In this document: piece after piece, positions 9,202 through 17,163 of the stretch | Position numbering within the stretch: position 1 is the first letter of the stretch | Layout: every line of letters begins with the position of its first letter | Source of the DNA: Clostridium magnum DSM 2767 | GTDB taxonomy: Bacteria > Bacillota > Clostridia > Clostridiales > Clostridiaceae | Direction of reading: 5' to 3' | NCBI RefSeq assembly: GCF_001623875.1 | Contig: NZ_LWAE01000002.1 | Location: 806,001-870,000 of the forward strand | DNA: 64,000 nt | Position numbers and translations under genes: made by a program | Notes under the pieces: model-generated | Database searches by the model: none | Seen by the model: the letters and a program-made list of their open reading frames with translations, nothing else | What the model was told of the DNA's origin: nothing

Positions 9202-9507
9202 ATGAATGCAATAATTGAAAGTCTTACTGGAATGAATAAGATGAGTGATCAAGTTATCGCCACAGATTTTTTAATATCAGCTAAAAATGGAATAGTCAAC
9301 TATGCGGCTGCAATAACAGAAACAAAATCGCCAGAGGTAAAGGCAGTGCTAAGAAAACAGTTAGATGCTGCTATTTTAACCCATGAAACTATTACAAGTT
9401 ATATGATGAAAAAAGGATACTATCAACCTTATGACTTAGAAGAGCAGTTTAAAGTGGACTTAAAGACAACTGATACAGCTTTAAGTCTTACAGAAAGAAT
9501 GATTTAG
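9202..9507 (+). CDS. CotF-family spore coat protein, paralogue 2
   Basis: 101 residues; ATG preceded by a weak GATGG. Coat F domain (ISAKNGIVNYAAAITETKSPE, THETITSYMMKKGYYQP). It is shorter at the C-terminus than the paralogue at 7322. It closes the coat/ADH cluster. Confidence 0.78.
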   Translation: MNAIIESLTGMNKMSDQVIATDFLISAKNGIVNYAAAITETKSPEVKAVLRKQLDAAILTHETITSYMMKKGYYQPYDLEEQFKVDLKTTDTALSLTERMI

Positions 9508-9637
9508 AATTCTGTGTATAGCAAGTAATTGTATCAAGGCTTATCTGAGATCTGAATCTCCAAGGGGGTTAATAATAAAGCAAATAACAATTGAAAAAGT
9601 TTGATAAAATTTCAATATTAAAATTATACAGAATATA

Positions 9638-9666
9638 TTGACAATATCATTGTGTTCTATTATAAT
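9638..9666 (+). promoter_or_regulatory. consensus sigma-A promoter without a gene
   Basis: TTGACA (9638-9643), 17-bp spacer, TATAAT (9661-9666): a perfect match to the vegetative consensus. The next 500 bases contain no convincing gene. Confidence 0.8.
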
Positions 9667-9676
9667 TATTTTATAG

Positions 9677-9690
9677 TAACTAATTAGTTA
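9677..9690. promoter_or_regulatory. palindromic operator candidate
   Basis: TAACTAATTAGTTA is a perfect 14-bp palindrome starting about four bases after the expected transcription start of the 9638-9666 promoter, where a repressor would block it. The size and AT content suit a MarR/TetR-type dimer; the protein is unknown. Confidence 0.5.
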
Positions 9691-10176
9691 TCAAAAAATA
9701 TTAAGTTAACACATACTTTTAGTTTTTAAAATAGCTATTTTTAAACTGAAAGTAAATATAAAGAGAAGAGAGGTGAATCCACCAAAACAGTACGTAAATC
9801 CAAATGTATGATTAAATTAATTTTTAAATCAAGATCTCAGATTGAAGCTATTTAAAAAATTCTAACTCAACAATTTTAGTTATTAGATTAAAGTTATATG
9901 TCCTTATGTCCATTTAAAAGTTCAATATTTAGCTATTTGTTGTAGCCTATAGGTTTAGTTCAGAGGATTCAAGTTAGAAAAAATATGAAAATAGTCAGTA
10001 AATTTAAATCCGAGTCAATAAGAATTCAATATTAATGTGTTATAGAAATTTTTCTTACTATAGTGAGGATTGAGTTACAAAGTTAATTAGTCAAGTTAAA
10101 TTGAAAAATTTATATGTTACATTTAGGAAAATTGTTTAAGGTGATTATTATTTGAAAAATAGGTTTGTAAAAAGAT

Positions 10177-10232
10177 AGAAACCAGAGTACCTAATTTAGT
10201 ATTGTAGGTAATCTGGTTTCTGTTTTATTTTT
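10177..10232 (+). terminator. strong intrinsic terminator
   Basis: 16-bp stem (10177-10192 with 10206-10221, one mismatch) followed by a T-rich tract. It would end a transcript of about 550 nt from the promoter at 9638. Confidence 0.8.
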
Positions 10233-10491
10233 TTGGGATTATAGCGAAATTTACGTAAAATTTTGTATGTAATGCTATGATTTTTTAGCAGATATTTAAT
10301 ATAATTATTTCATAATAACTATAAAATGAATAATTTAATCAATTTAGTCTTTTTTTAATATCAATAATTCAGTATTTTAAACTAAAAACTTGCACTCTAT
10401 CATAAGTTCAATAATTACGAATATTAGAATTATTGTATCGATAAAATTACTATGCTAAAGTTAATTCAGTGATAATTTTAATATGGTATTT

Positions 10492-10505
10492 TTAAAACGT
10501 TTTCA
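10492..10505 (-). promoter_or_regulatory. cre-like site (CcpA) upstream of liv
   Basis: On the minus strand TGAAAACGTTTTAA fits the catabolite-response consensus at 13 of 14 positions. It lies about 70 bp before the liv promoter, a position used for CcpA control of branched-chain amino acid genes in Bacillus. AT-rich DNA gives chance matches. Confidence 0.35.
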
Positions 10506-10571
10506 TTAGTAAATAAATAAAATTATCATAGATTGCCAATAAAAATGTGAAAAAAATATTTCTTAAAAAGA

Positions 10572-10600
10572 TTGACACGGGCAAAATCCTGTGATAATAT
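10572..10600 (+). promoter_or_regulatory. sigma-A promoter of the T-box/liv operon
   Basis: TTGACA (10572-10577), 17-bp spacer, TAATAT (10595-10600). Transcription would begin near 10607 and run through the T-box leader into livJ. Confidence 0.8.
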
Positions 10601-10606
10601 CTTTAT

Positions 10607-10906
10607 AAATTAATAATACATAAAACGACAAAATAAATAAAATTCCGAAAAATGATGACGAAGACAGAACTATCGCAAGATTAAGTACAGAGAACGGGGT
10701 ATGCTGAGAACCGGATTAATCAGATAGCAATGATCACTTCTGAGTTGTGTGACTGAACTTTAGTAAGTCATAACGCAGGGCTGCGTTAACAAGCCAAGGT
10801 TTAATTGAACCTGATAATGCTATTGCTGTGAGGTAATAGTGAAGTAGAGTGGTACAGCGTAAAAATCGCCTCTACGTGGATTAATATACACGTAGGGGTT
10901 TTTTTA
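10607..10906 (+). promoter_or_regulatory. T-box riboswitch, isoleucine specifier (AUC)
   Basis: Stem I is built from GAAG/CTTC (10660-10663/10737-10740) and CTATC/GATAG (10670-10674/10723-10727). The distal AGAGAA...GGTATGCTGAGAACCG elements lie in between. The specifier loop carries ATC at 10733-10735, an isoleucine codon. The antiterminator is GTAGAG (10844-10849), a TGGTACA bulge, and GCG with CGC/CTCTAC (10867-10875). The bulge UGGU can pair with ACCA of an uncharged tRNA with discriminator A. The competing terminator (10869-10878 with 10889-10898, then seven T) overlaps it. Low charged tRNA-Ile should let transcription enter livJ. Confidence 0.93.
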
Positions 10907-11011
10907 TACATTAATTTTCAATAAAGTGGACAACTTCTTTGAAGATTAGAATAAGTTTATCGTCAGATAATACTTAAGATAAAAATATTATAAAAAGAGG
11001 AGAGATTTAAC

Positions 11012-12181
11012 ATGAGAAAAAAAATATCAATACTATTAGCGGCATTATTCGTAACAGGTTCATTGGCGGGATGTGGAAAAAATACAGCGACATCCGGTAA
11101 GTCAGATACAATAAAGGTAGGACTTAACTATGAGTTATCAGGACCCGTTGCTACATATGGACAAAGTTTAACTGATGGAATTACTTTAGCTGTTGAAGAA
11201 ATAAACAAAAATGGTGGAGTTTTAGGTAAACAAATAGAAACAGTTAAAGTTGATAATAAGTCAGAAAATGCTGAGTCAGCTAACGTAGCTACAAAACTTG
11301 CTACAAGAGATAAAGTTGTTGCAATACTTGGGGCAGCTACTTCAGGAAATACAAAAGCAGCAGCACCAATTGCAGTGCAAAATAAAGTACCTTTAATATC
11401 AGCATCAGCTACTGCAGACGATGTTACAGTAGATAGTAATGGAAAAGTAAGAGAATATGTATTTAAAACTTGCTTTAGTGATTCTTTCCAAGGAGTTGGA
11501 ATGGCTAACTTTGCATACAATGATCTTGGTAAAAAGAATGTAGCTTTACTTGTAGATAGTACTAGTGATTACAGTAAGGGACTTACAAAAAGCTTTAAGG
11601 AAACTTATACTAAACTTGGTGGACAAATTGTAACAGAACAAGCTTACCAAGCAAAAGAAACAGATTTTAAAGCAGTTCTTACAAAGATTAAAGGAGCAAA
11701 TCCAGACGTAATATTTCTTCCAGGTTACTATGAAGAAGTTGGTCTAATAGTTAAACAAGCTAGAGAATTAGGACTTAATGTACCTGTACTTGGAGGAGAC
11801 GGTTATGATTCACCAAAACTTGCAGAGTTAGCAGGAAAAAGTGCTTTAAATGGTGTTTATTACACAAATCATTACTCTTCAAAAGATACTTCAGCAGAAG
11901 TAGTAAAATTCAGAGAAGTATTCAAAGCTAAATACAATAAGGAACCAGATGCATTCAATGCTTTAGGGTATGACTTAGCATACTTATTAGCAGATGCTAC
12001 AAAGAGAAGTGGAGAAGCAAATCCAGAGAAAATTAAGGATGCTCTTGCTGCAACTAAAGAATTCAAGGGTGTTACAGGTACTGTTACTATAGACAAAAAT
12101 CATAATCCTATAAAATCAATAACTGTACTTGAAATGAAAGATGGCGAGCAAACATTCGTAAAGAAAGTATTACCACAATAA
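11012..12181 (+). CDS. livJ: branched-chain amino acid ABC transporter, substrate-binding lipoprotein
   Basis: 389 residues behind GAGGAG. Lipoprotein signal peptide with lipobox LAGC (Cys21). The mature part is a type I periplasmic-binding-protein fold of the LivJ family (GLNYELSGPVATYGQ at the N-terminus). It captures leucine, isoleucine or valine outside the membrane and delivers it to LivHM. First gene after the isoleucine T-box. A hairpin at 12200-12225 separates it from the permease genes, which may keep its mRNA level above theirs, as suits a binding protein. Confidence 0.93.
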   Translation: MRKKISILLAALFVTGSLAGCGKNTATSGKSDTIKVGLNYELSGPVATYGQSLTDGITLAVEEINKNGGVLGKQIETVKVDNKSENAESANVATKLATRDKVVAILGAATSGNTKAAAPIAVQNKVPLISASATADDVTVDSNGKVREYVFKTCFSDSFQGVGMANFAYNDLGKKNVALLVDSTSDYSKGLTKSFKETYTKLGGQIVTEQAYQAKETDFKAVLTKIKGANPDVIFLPGYYEEVGLIVKQARELGLNVPVLGGDGYDSPKLAELAGKSALNGVYYTNHYSSKDTSAEVVKFREVFKAKYNKEPDAFNALGYDLAYLLADATKRSGEANPEKIKDALAATKEFKGVTGTVTIDKNHNPIKSITVLEMKDGEQTFVKKVLPQ

Positions 12182-12199
12182 TATTGAAAAATATTTATA

Positions 12200-12225
12200 T
12201 CGGGTAGAAGTCTTACTCTACCCGA
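12200..12225 (+). other. intercistronic hairpin livJ-livH
   Basis: TCGGGTAGA and TCTACCCGA form a perfect 9-bp stem with an 8-nt loop. No T-run follows, so it is more likely an mRNA-stabilising or processing element than a full terminator. Confidence 0.55.
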
Positions 12226-12270
12226 CTTATTATTAGGCAATGAATATAATTTAAAAAGGAAGTGAAAAAA

Positions 12271-13155
12271 GTGCAACAGTTTTTACAACAGCTAATAAAC
12301 GGTCTCTCTTTAGGAAGTATATATGCATTGATTGCATTAGGATATACAATGGTATACGGAATAATAAATCTTATAAATTTTGCTCATGGTGACATATACA
12401 TGTTAGGGGCCTATATAGGATTTGCACTTACAACATTTTTTCATCTAGGATTTTTTCCAGCATTAATTATATCTATGTTGCTTTGTGCAATTCTTGGTAT
12501 CATCATTGAAAAAGGGGCATACAAGCCAATAAGAAACTCTACCAGAATAGCAGCATTGATAACAGCAATAAGCGTATCTTTATTTTTAGAATATGGAACT
12601 ATGTATTTTGTAAATGCAGAAACTAGAACATTCCCGCAAGTGCTTGCAAGTAAAAGCATAAAGCTATTTAATGGGGGAGTGGTACTAAATACTACAGATA
12701 TATACATCATACTAATAACAGTTGTTTTAATGGTATTACTTCAATATGTAATACACAAAACAAAAACTGGTAAGGCTATGAGAGCAGTAGCTATGGATAA
12801 GGAAGCTGCTCAATACATGGGAATAAGTGTTGATAACACTGTATCAGTAACCTTTGCTATCGGATCTGCTCTTGCTGGGGCGGCAGGAGTACTAGTTGGA
12901 GTATATTATAACTCTATAAATCCTCTTATGGGGGTTGTTCCAGGGCTTAAAGCTTTTATAGCAGCGGTAATTGGCGGTATAGGTATTATACCGGGAGCAG
13001 TATTTGGAGGTTATTTCTTAGGAATGACAGAGACTATGGTAAGTGCTTATGGGGGCTCATTATATAAAGATGGAGTAGCTTTTGCTATTTTAATAATAAT
13101 ACTTTTAATAAAGCCTAATGGTTTATTAGGACGTAATGTCAAAGAGAAGGTATAG
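12271..13155 (+). CDS. livH: branched-chain amino acid ABC transporter permease LivH
   Basis: 294 residues from the GTG at 12271, chosen because AAAGGAAGTG (12255-12264) is then a correctly spaced ribosome binding site. An in-frame GTG at 12262 lies within that site and is unlikely to be used. Eight or so membrane helices, with the family signature YGIINLINFAHGDIYMLGAY near the N-terminus and the EAA-like cytoplasmic loop AVAMDKEAAQYMGI. With LivM it forms the membrane channel. livM begins ten bases after its stop. Confidence 0.92.
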   Translation: MQQFLQQLINGLSLGSIYALIALGYTMVYGIINLINFAHGDIYMLGAYIGFALTTFFHLGFFPALIISMLLCAILGIIIEKGAYKPIRNSTRIAALITAISVSLFLEYGTMYFVNAETRTFPQVLASKSIKLFNGGVVLNTTDIYIILITVVLMVLLQYVIHKTKTGKAMRAVAMDKEAAQYMGISVDNTVSVTFAIGSALAGAAGVLVGVYYNSINPLMGVVPGLKAFIAAVIGGIGIIPGAVFGGYFLGMTETMVSAYGGSLYKDGVAFAILIIILLIKPNGLLGRNVKEKV

Positions 13156-13165
13156 GAGGGGTAGC

Positions 13166-14116
13166 ATGAAAATACTAAATAAAAGAAATATTTTGGGAGC
13201 ATTCATGGTGGTTTTCCTATATATACTAGGACAAGCATTGATAAGTGCTGACATTATGGATTCATATGTATTACTTAATATAGTAGTAATAGGAATAAAT
13301 ATAATATTAGCAGTTAGTCTTAATCTTATTACAGGTTTTACAGGTCAATTTTCACTAGGACATGCAGCATTTATGGCTATCGGAGCCTATGTTTCAGCTG
13401 TAGTTACTGCAAAACTATCTATGCCATTTGGGGCTGGTATTATTTTAGGAGCGGTAACTGCCGCATTAGCAGGTATTGTTATAGGTATTCCTACATTAAG
13501 ATTAAAAGGTGACTACCTAGCAATAGCTACATTAGGATTTGGAGAAATTGTTAGAATCATAATCCTTAATAATGAATATGTAGGGGGAGCCAGTGGTTTA
13601 AATGATATTCCTCAGAATACTACTTGGACATGGTTATATGTTGTTACCGCTGCTACAATCATACTTATAAAGAATTTTATAAATTCAAAAAGTGGAAGAG
13701 CGTGTATTGCTATAAGAGAGAATGAAATTGCTGCTGAAGCTATGGGTGTTAATACTACCTTTTATAAGGTACTTGCCTTCACTGTTGGGGCTTTCTTTGC
13801 GGGAGCTGCAGGATCTTTATATTCAGGTTATTTTTACTTTATAAAACCAGATGCCTTTGGGTTTATGAAATCTATTGATATACTTGTTATTGTTGTATTT
13901 GGAGGCATGGGCAGTATTAGTGGTTCTGTTGTAGGTGCTATTGCACTTTCTTTAATATCCTTAGCCCTTCAAGGTGTACCAGAACTTAGAATGATAATAT
14001 ATTCTGTTATACTATTCACTATAATGGTTTATAGACCTCAAGGTCTTATGGGTAATGTTAAGTTCAAGATATTCAAGAAGGGAGGAGCAAAGAATGTTAG
14101 CGTTGAAGGTAAATAA
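13166..14116 (+). CDS. livM: branched-chain amino acid ABC transporter permease LivM
   Basis: 316 residues from the ATG at 13166, which has AGGAGGGG five bases upstream; a longer in-frame start at 13136 would overlap livH without a ribosome binding site. Multiple membrane helices and the family signature LITGFTGQFSLGHAAFMAIG. It pairs with LivH. The gene's last 23 bases overlap the start of livG, so the two are translationally coupled. Confidence 0.92.
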   Translation: MKILNKRNILGAFMVVFLYILGQALISADIMDSYVLLNIVVIGINIILAVSLNLITGFTGQFSLGHAAFMAIGAYVSAVVTAKLSMPFGAGIILGAVTAALAGIVIGIPTLRLKGDYLAIATLGFGEIVRIIILNNEYVGGASGLNDIPQNTTWTWLYVVTAATIILIKNFINSKSGRACIAIRENEIAAEAMGVNTTFYKVLAFTVGAFFAGAAGSLYSGYFYFIKPDAFGFMKSIDILVIVVFGGMGSISGSVVGAIALSLISLALQGVPELRMIIYSVILFTIMVYRPQGLMGNVKFKIFKKGGAKNVSVEGK

Positions 14117-14876
14117 TTTATCTAGATTTTTCGGAGGAGTAAAGGCTGTATCTGGGGTGAATATGAGCATAGAGCATGGTGAAATCGTAGGATTAATTGG
14201 ACCTAATGGAGCAGGGAAAACTACTCTTTTTAATCTTCTTACAGGCATATATTCTCCATCAGAAGGTGATGTGGTTTATAACTTCGATAAGGAAACATCT
14301 ATAAAAAATATGAAGCCTTATAACATTGCAGCTTCAGGAGTATCAAGAACTTTCCAAAATATAAGACTTTTTGGTGAGATGACTGTAGGAGAAAATGTAC
14401 GAGTAGGTCTTCATAAGAATACTAAATATGGAGTGTTTTCTTCTTTCTTTAGAACACCAGCCTTTTATAGAGAAGAAAAAATTGCTGATGAAAAGATAAT
14501 GGAGCTACTTGAAGTTTTCAATCTTGCAGACAAAAAAGACGAATTAGCAAAAAATTTACCTTATGGAGAACAAAGAAGGCTTGAGATAGCAAGGGCCCTT
14601 GCTTCAAATCCTAAGGTTCTTCTTCTTGATGAACCGGCAGCAGGTATGAATCCTAATGAAACAAAAGAGCTGACAGACCTTATAATGTGGATAAGAGATA
14701 AGTTTAATATTACTGTTATACTTATAGAGCACGATATGTCCCTTGTAATGACGGTATGCAGCAGAATATATGTATTAGAATATGGACAACTTATTGCAGA
14801 GGGAAATCCAGAAGAAATAAAGAATAACCCTAAAGTTATTAAGGCTTATCTTGGAGGTGAAGACGAGGAATGTTAG
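14094..14876 (+). CDS. livG: branched-chain amino acid ABC transporter ATP-binding protein LivG
   Basis: 260 residues from the ATG at 14094, preceded by GGGAGGAG and overlapping the end of livM by 23 bp. Walker A GPNGAGKTT, the LivG-type signature LPYGEQRRLEIARAL and Walker B VLLLDEPAAGMNP are all present, ending in the YLGGEDEEC tail. It hydrolyses ATP to drive uptake, together with LivF. An in-frame ATG at 14055 exists but lacks a ribosome binding site. Confidence 0.92.
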   Translation: MLALKVNNLSRFFGGVKAVSGVNMSIEHGEIVGLIGPNGAGKTTLFNLLTGIYSPSEGDVVYNFDKETSIKNMKPYNIAASGVSRTFQNIRLFGEMTVGENVRVGLHKNTKYGVFSSFFRTPAFYREEKIADEKIMELLEVFNLADKKDELAKNLPYGEQRRLEIARALASNPKVLLLDEPAAGMNPNETKELTDLIMWIRDKFNITVILIEHDMSLVMTVCSRIYVLEYGQLIAEGNPEEIKNNPKVIKAYLGGEDEEC

Positions 14877-15574
14877 AATTAGTTGATGTAAATGTATATT
14901 ATGGAGCAATTCATGCACTTAAAGGAATAAACCTGAAGGTAAATGAGGGTGAAATTGTTACCTTAATAGGTGCCAATGGAGCAGGCAAATCTACAACTCT
15001 TAAAACCATATCAGGAACCTTGAAACCAAAAAGCGGAAAAGTTTTATTTAAGGGTAATGATGTAAATAAAACAAAAGCACACCAGGTAGTAGGGCTTGGA
15101 ATATCTCATGTTCCAGAAGGAAGAAGAGTTTTTGCAAGTATGTCTATTATGGAAAATCTAGAAATGGGAGCTTATACAAGGAATGATAAGTCTGAGATCA
15201 AGAAGGATTATGATAAGATATTCGAAATGTTTCCTAGACTTTTAGAGCGTAAAAACCAAATGGCAGGGACACTTTCAGGAGGAGAACAACAGATGCTTGC
15301 CATAGGACGTGCACTGATGGCAAGACCTAAACTACTTCTTCTAGATGAGCCTTCGATGGGACTTGCACCTTTAATAGTTAAGCAGATTTTTTCTATAATA
15401 AAAGATATAAATGAAAGTGGTACTACAGTTTTATTAATAGAGCAGAATGCATCTATGGCACTAAAAATTGCACACAGAGCTTATGTAATACAGAACGGGT
15501 GTATTGAAATGGAAGGAAACGCCCAAGAACTATTAAATGATGATAGTGTGAAGAGTGCTTATCTTGGAGCGTAG
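14870..15574 (+). CDS. livF: branched-chain amino acid ABC transporter ATP-binding protein LivF
   Basis: 234 residues; overlaps livG by 7 bp. Walker A GANGAGKST, signature LSGGEQQMLAIGRAL and Walker B LLLLDEPSMGLAP. It is the second ATPase of the transporter and the last gene of the operon, followed by a terminator at 15597-15630. Confidence 0.92.
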   Translation: MLELVDVNVYYGAIHALKGINLKVNEGEIVTLIGANGAGKSTTLKTISGTLKPKSGKVLFKGNDVNKTKAHQVVGLGISHVPEGRRVFASMSIMENLEMGAYTRNDKSEIKKDYDKIFEMFPRLLERKNQMAGTLSGGEQQMLAIGRALMARPKLLLLDEPSMGLAPLIVKQIFSIIKDINESGTTVLLIEQNASMALKIAHRAYVIQNGCIEMEGNAQELLNDDSVKSAYLGA

Positions 15575-15596
15575 AAAAACTGTTGCTATTGTTAGA

Positions 15597-15636
15597 AAAC
15601 TACTAAGGCACTATAAGGTCTTAGTAGTTTATTTTT
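15597..15636 (+). terminator. liv operon terminator
   Basis: Perfect 11-bp stem (15597-15607 with 15620-15630) followed by a T-rich run. Confidence 0.8.
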
Positions 15637-15780
15637 GCTTAATTTAATATAAACCTAATGTAAATATGATGTGGTTAAGCAAGAGTTCATATTAAAAAAT
15701 TAGAAATATGGTCATATTTACAGCAAATCATAAATTAAGTAAAATAAGTATGAAGTGAAATAGCGAAGGAGTAAAACAAT

Positions 15781-16806
15781 ATGAGAATTGCATTAATAGG
15801 ATACGGGGGAGTGGGAAAAGCTTTTATAGAGCTAATTGTAGATAAGAGTTCTAAACTGAAGGAAGAAGGAATTGACTTTGAAGTAGTATACATTATGAAT
15901 TCAAAGGGAGGAATTTATAATCCAAAAGGAATAGATTGTGCTGAATTATTAGCTGCTTCAAAAGTATGCAAAAATACATTTGAGGATATTAATGAAAATA
16001 AAAAAATTACGCCTGATTTTATGTTACAAAGAAAAGATGTAGATTTAATAGTAGAGTTAACATCTACCAATAAAGAAACAGGAGAACCAGCATTAACATA
16101 TATTTTAAAATCATTGGAAAATAAAATACATGTAGTTACAGGAAATAAAGGACCAATCATACATGGTTATAAAAAATTAGACAAGATTGCAAAAGAAAAT
16201 GGGGTATATTTAGGAATTGGATGTACCTGTGGAGGAGCCTTACCTTCTGTTAATGGAGGAGTAATAGAAATGGCTGGTTCCCAAATTTATTCTATAGAGG
16301 GTGTTTTAAATGGAACAACAAACTACATTCTAAAAGAGATGGAGGACACTGGTTGTACTTATGATATTGCCCTTAAAAAAGCAAAGGATTTCGGAATAGC
16401 AGAAGCTAACCCTAGCTTTGATGTAGAAGGATGGGATACTGCATTTAAACTGCTTATTCTTACAAATGTAATTATGAAGGAAGAAAAAAAATTATCTGAT
16501 ATAAACATTGAAGGAATTACAGGTTTAAAACCAGAAGATATCAAAATTGCCTTGGAAGAAGGGAAGAGATACAAGCTTATTGGACGGACAACCAGAGAAG
16601 GAAAAGAATTAAAGATGGTTGTTAAGCTGGAAAAGGTAGGTAAAGAACATAGTTTTTATAATGTAGATGGCAAAAATAAGGCAGTTAGATATATATCAGA
16701 TACACTAGGTGAGCTGACATTAATTGGTGGAGCGTCAGGTACTACAGCTGCAGCGGCCTCTATTCTAAGAGATATAATATATATTTGCAAGGTATCTGGA
16801 GAATAA
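15781..16806 (+). CDS. hom: homoserine dehydrogenase, short form without ACT domain
   Basis: 341 residues; ATG preceded by GAAGGAG. Rossmann motif GYGGVG (7-12), catalytic-lysine segment VTGNKGP (about 119-125), and the family signatures EGVLNGTTNYIL and PSFDVEGWDTAFKLLIL. It would reduce aspartate semialdehyde to homoserine, leading to threonine, methionine and isoleucine. The usual C-terminal ACT domain of clostridial Hom (another 80-100 residues) is missing, so threonine feedback is not expected. It has its own transcription unit, since a terminator separates it from liv. A related short dehydrogenase with another substrate cannot be excluded. Confidence 0.8.
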   Translation: MRIALIGYGGVGKAFIELIVDKSSKLKEEGIDFEVVYIMNSKGGIYNPKGIDCAELLAASKVCKNTFEDINENKKITPDFMLQRKDVDLIVELTSTNKETGEPALTYILKSLENKIHVVTGNKGPIIHGYKKLDKIAKENGVYLGIGCTCGGALPSVNGGVIEMAGSQIYSIEGVLNGTTNYILKEMEDTGCTYDIALKKAKDFGIAEANPSFDVEGWDTAFKLLILTNVIMKEEKKLSDINIEGITGLKPEDIKIALEEGKRYKLIGRTTREGKELKMVVKLEKVGKEHSFYNVDGKNKAVRYISDTLGELTLIGGASGTTAAAASILRDIIYICKVSGE

Positions 16807-17163
16807 TAATGAAAGTTTTCTCTTTCCCTTTTTTTTTAATACATAGGTGAAATGGCTCAACAAGTAGTTGGTTACTACAAGTTGAGCCTTAAAATGTTTA
16901 TGTATAAAGTATTTCATTCACAGCTAATACTTGTCTACAAACAATATTTTAAGATTTTGTAATATGAGTGGTTCCAAAGACATATTTGTGTTTGTTATGT
17001 TATTTACTAAATAAAGAACTTTTTATAAAATTTGCCAATGAATTAGAGCAAATTTCAATTTCTTGTAGTATACTTAGTTTAGAATATATTATAAAACAAA
17101 CTAGCATAATTCAGTAAAAACATTTTAAAATTCTACAACTATATTGTATGAGGGGGATACAAC
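16807..17163. other. 357-bp gap between hom and the EAL-HDOD gene
   Basis: A hairpin at 16854-16888 (15 bp, two internal mismatches) probably ends hom. The rest is AT-rich, with a weak promoter candidate (TTGTAG, 18 bp, TATTAT) around 17070-17100. No coding frame seen. Confidence 0.45.

Larger units (their letters stand above)
9508..10571. other. 1.06-kb non-coding stretch
   Basis: No frame of useful length on either strand. It holds an orphan consensus promoter (9638-9666), a 14-bp palindrome, a strong terminator (10177-10221) and a cre-like site (10492-10505). An 11-bp inverted repeat (ATCTGAGATCT at 9543-9553 and its complement at 9832-9842) brackets the promoter. The stretch between promoter and terminator is either a non-coding RNA or a gene decayed beyond recognition. 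Confidence 0.6.

Noticed and set aside
9772..9856. Short frames after the orphan promoter (for example from the GTG in AGAGGTG)
   Set aside because: Twelve to about twenty codons, poor start context and no recognisable family; treated as non-coding or decayed.
11128..11520. Long minus-strand frames inside livJ, E2, nupO and other genes
   Set aside because: Shadow frames opposite strongly supported genes with no own signals.
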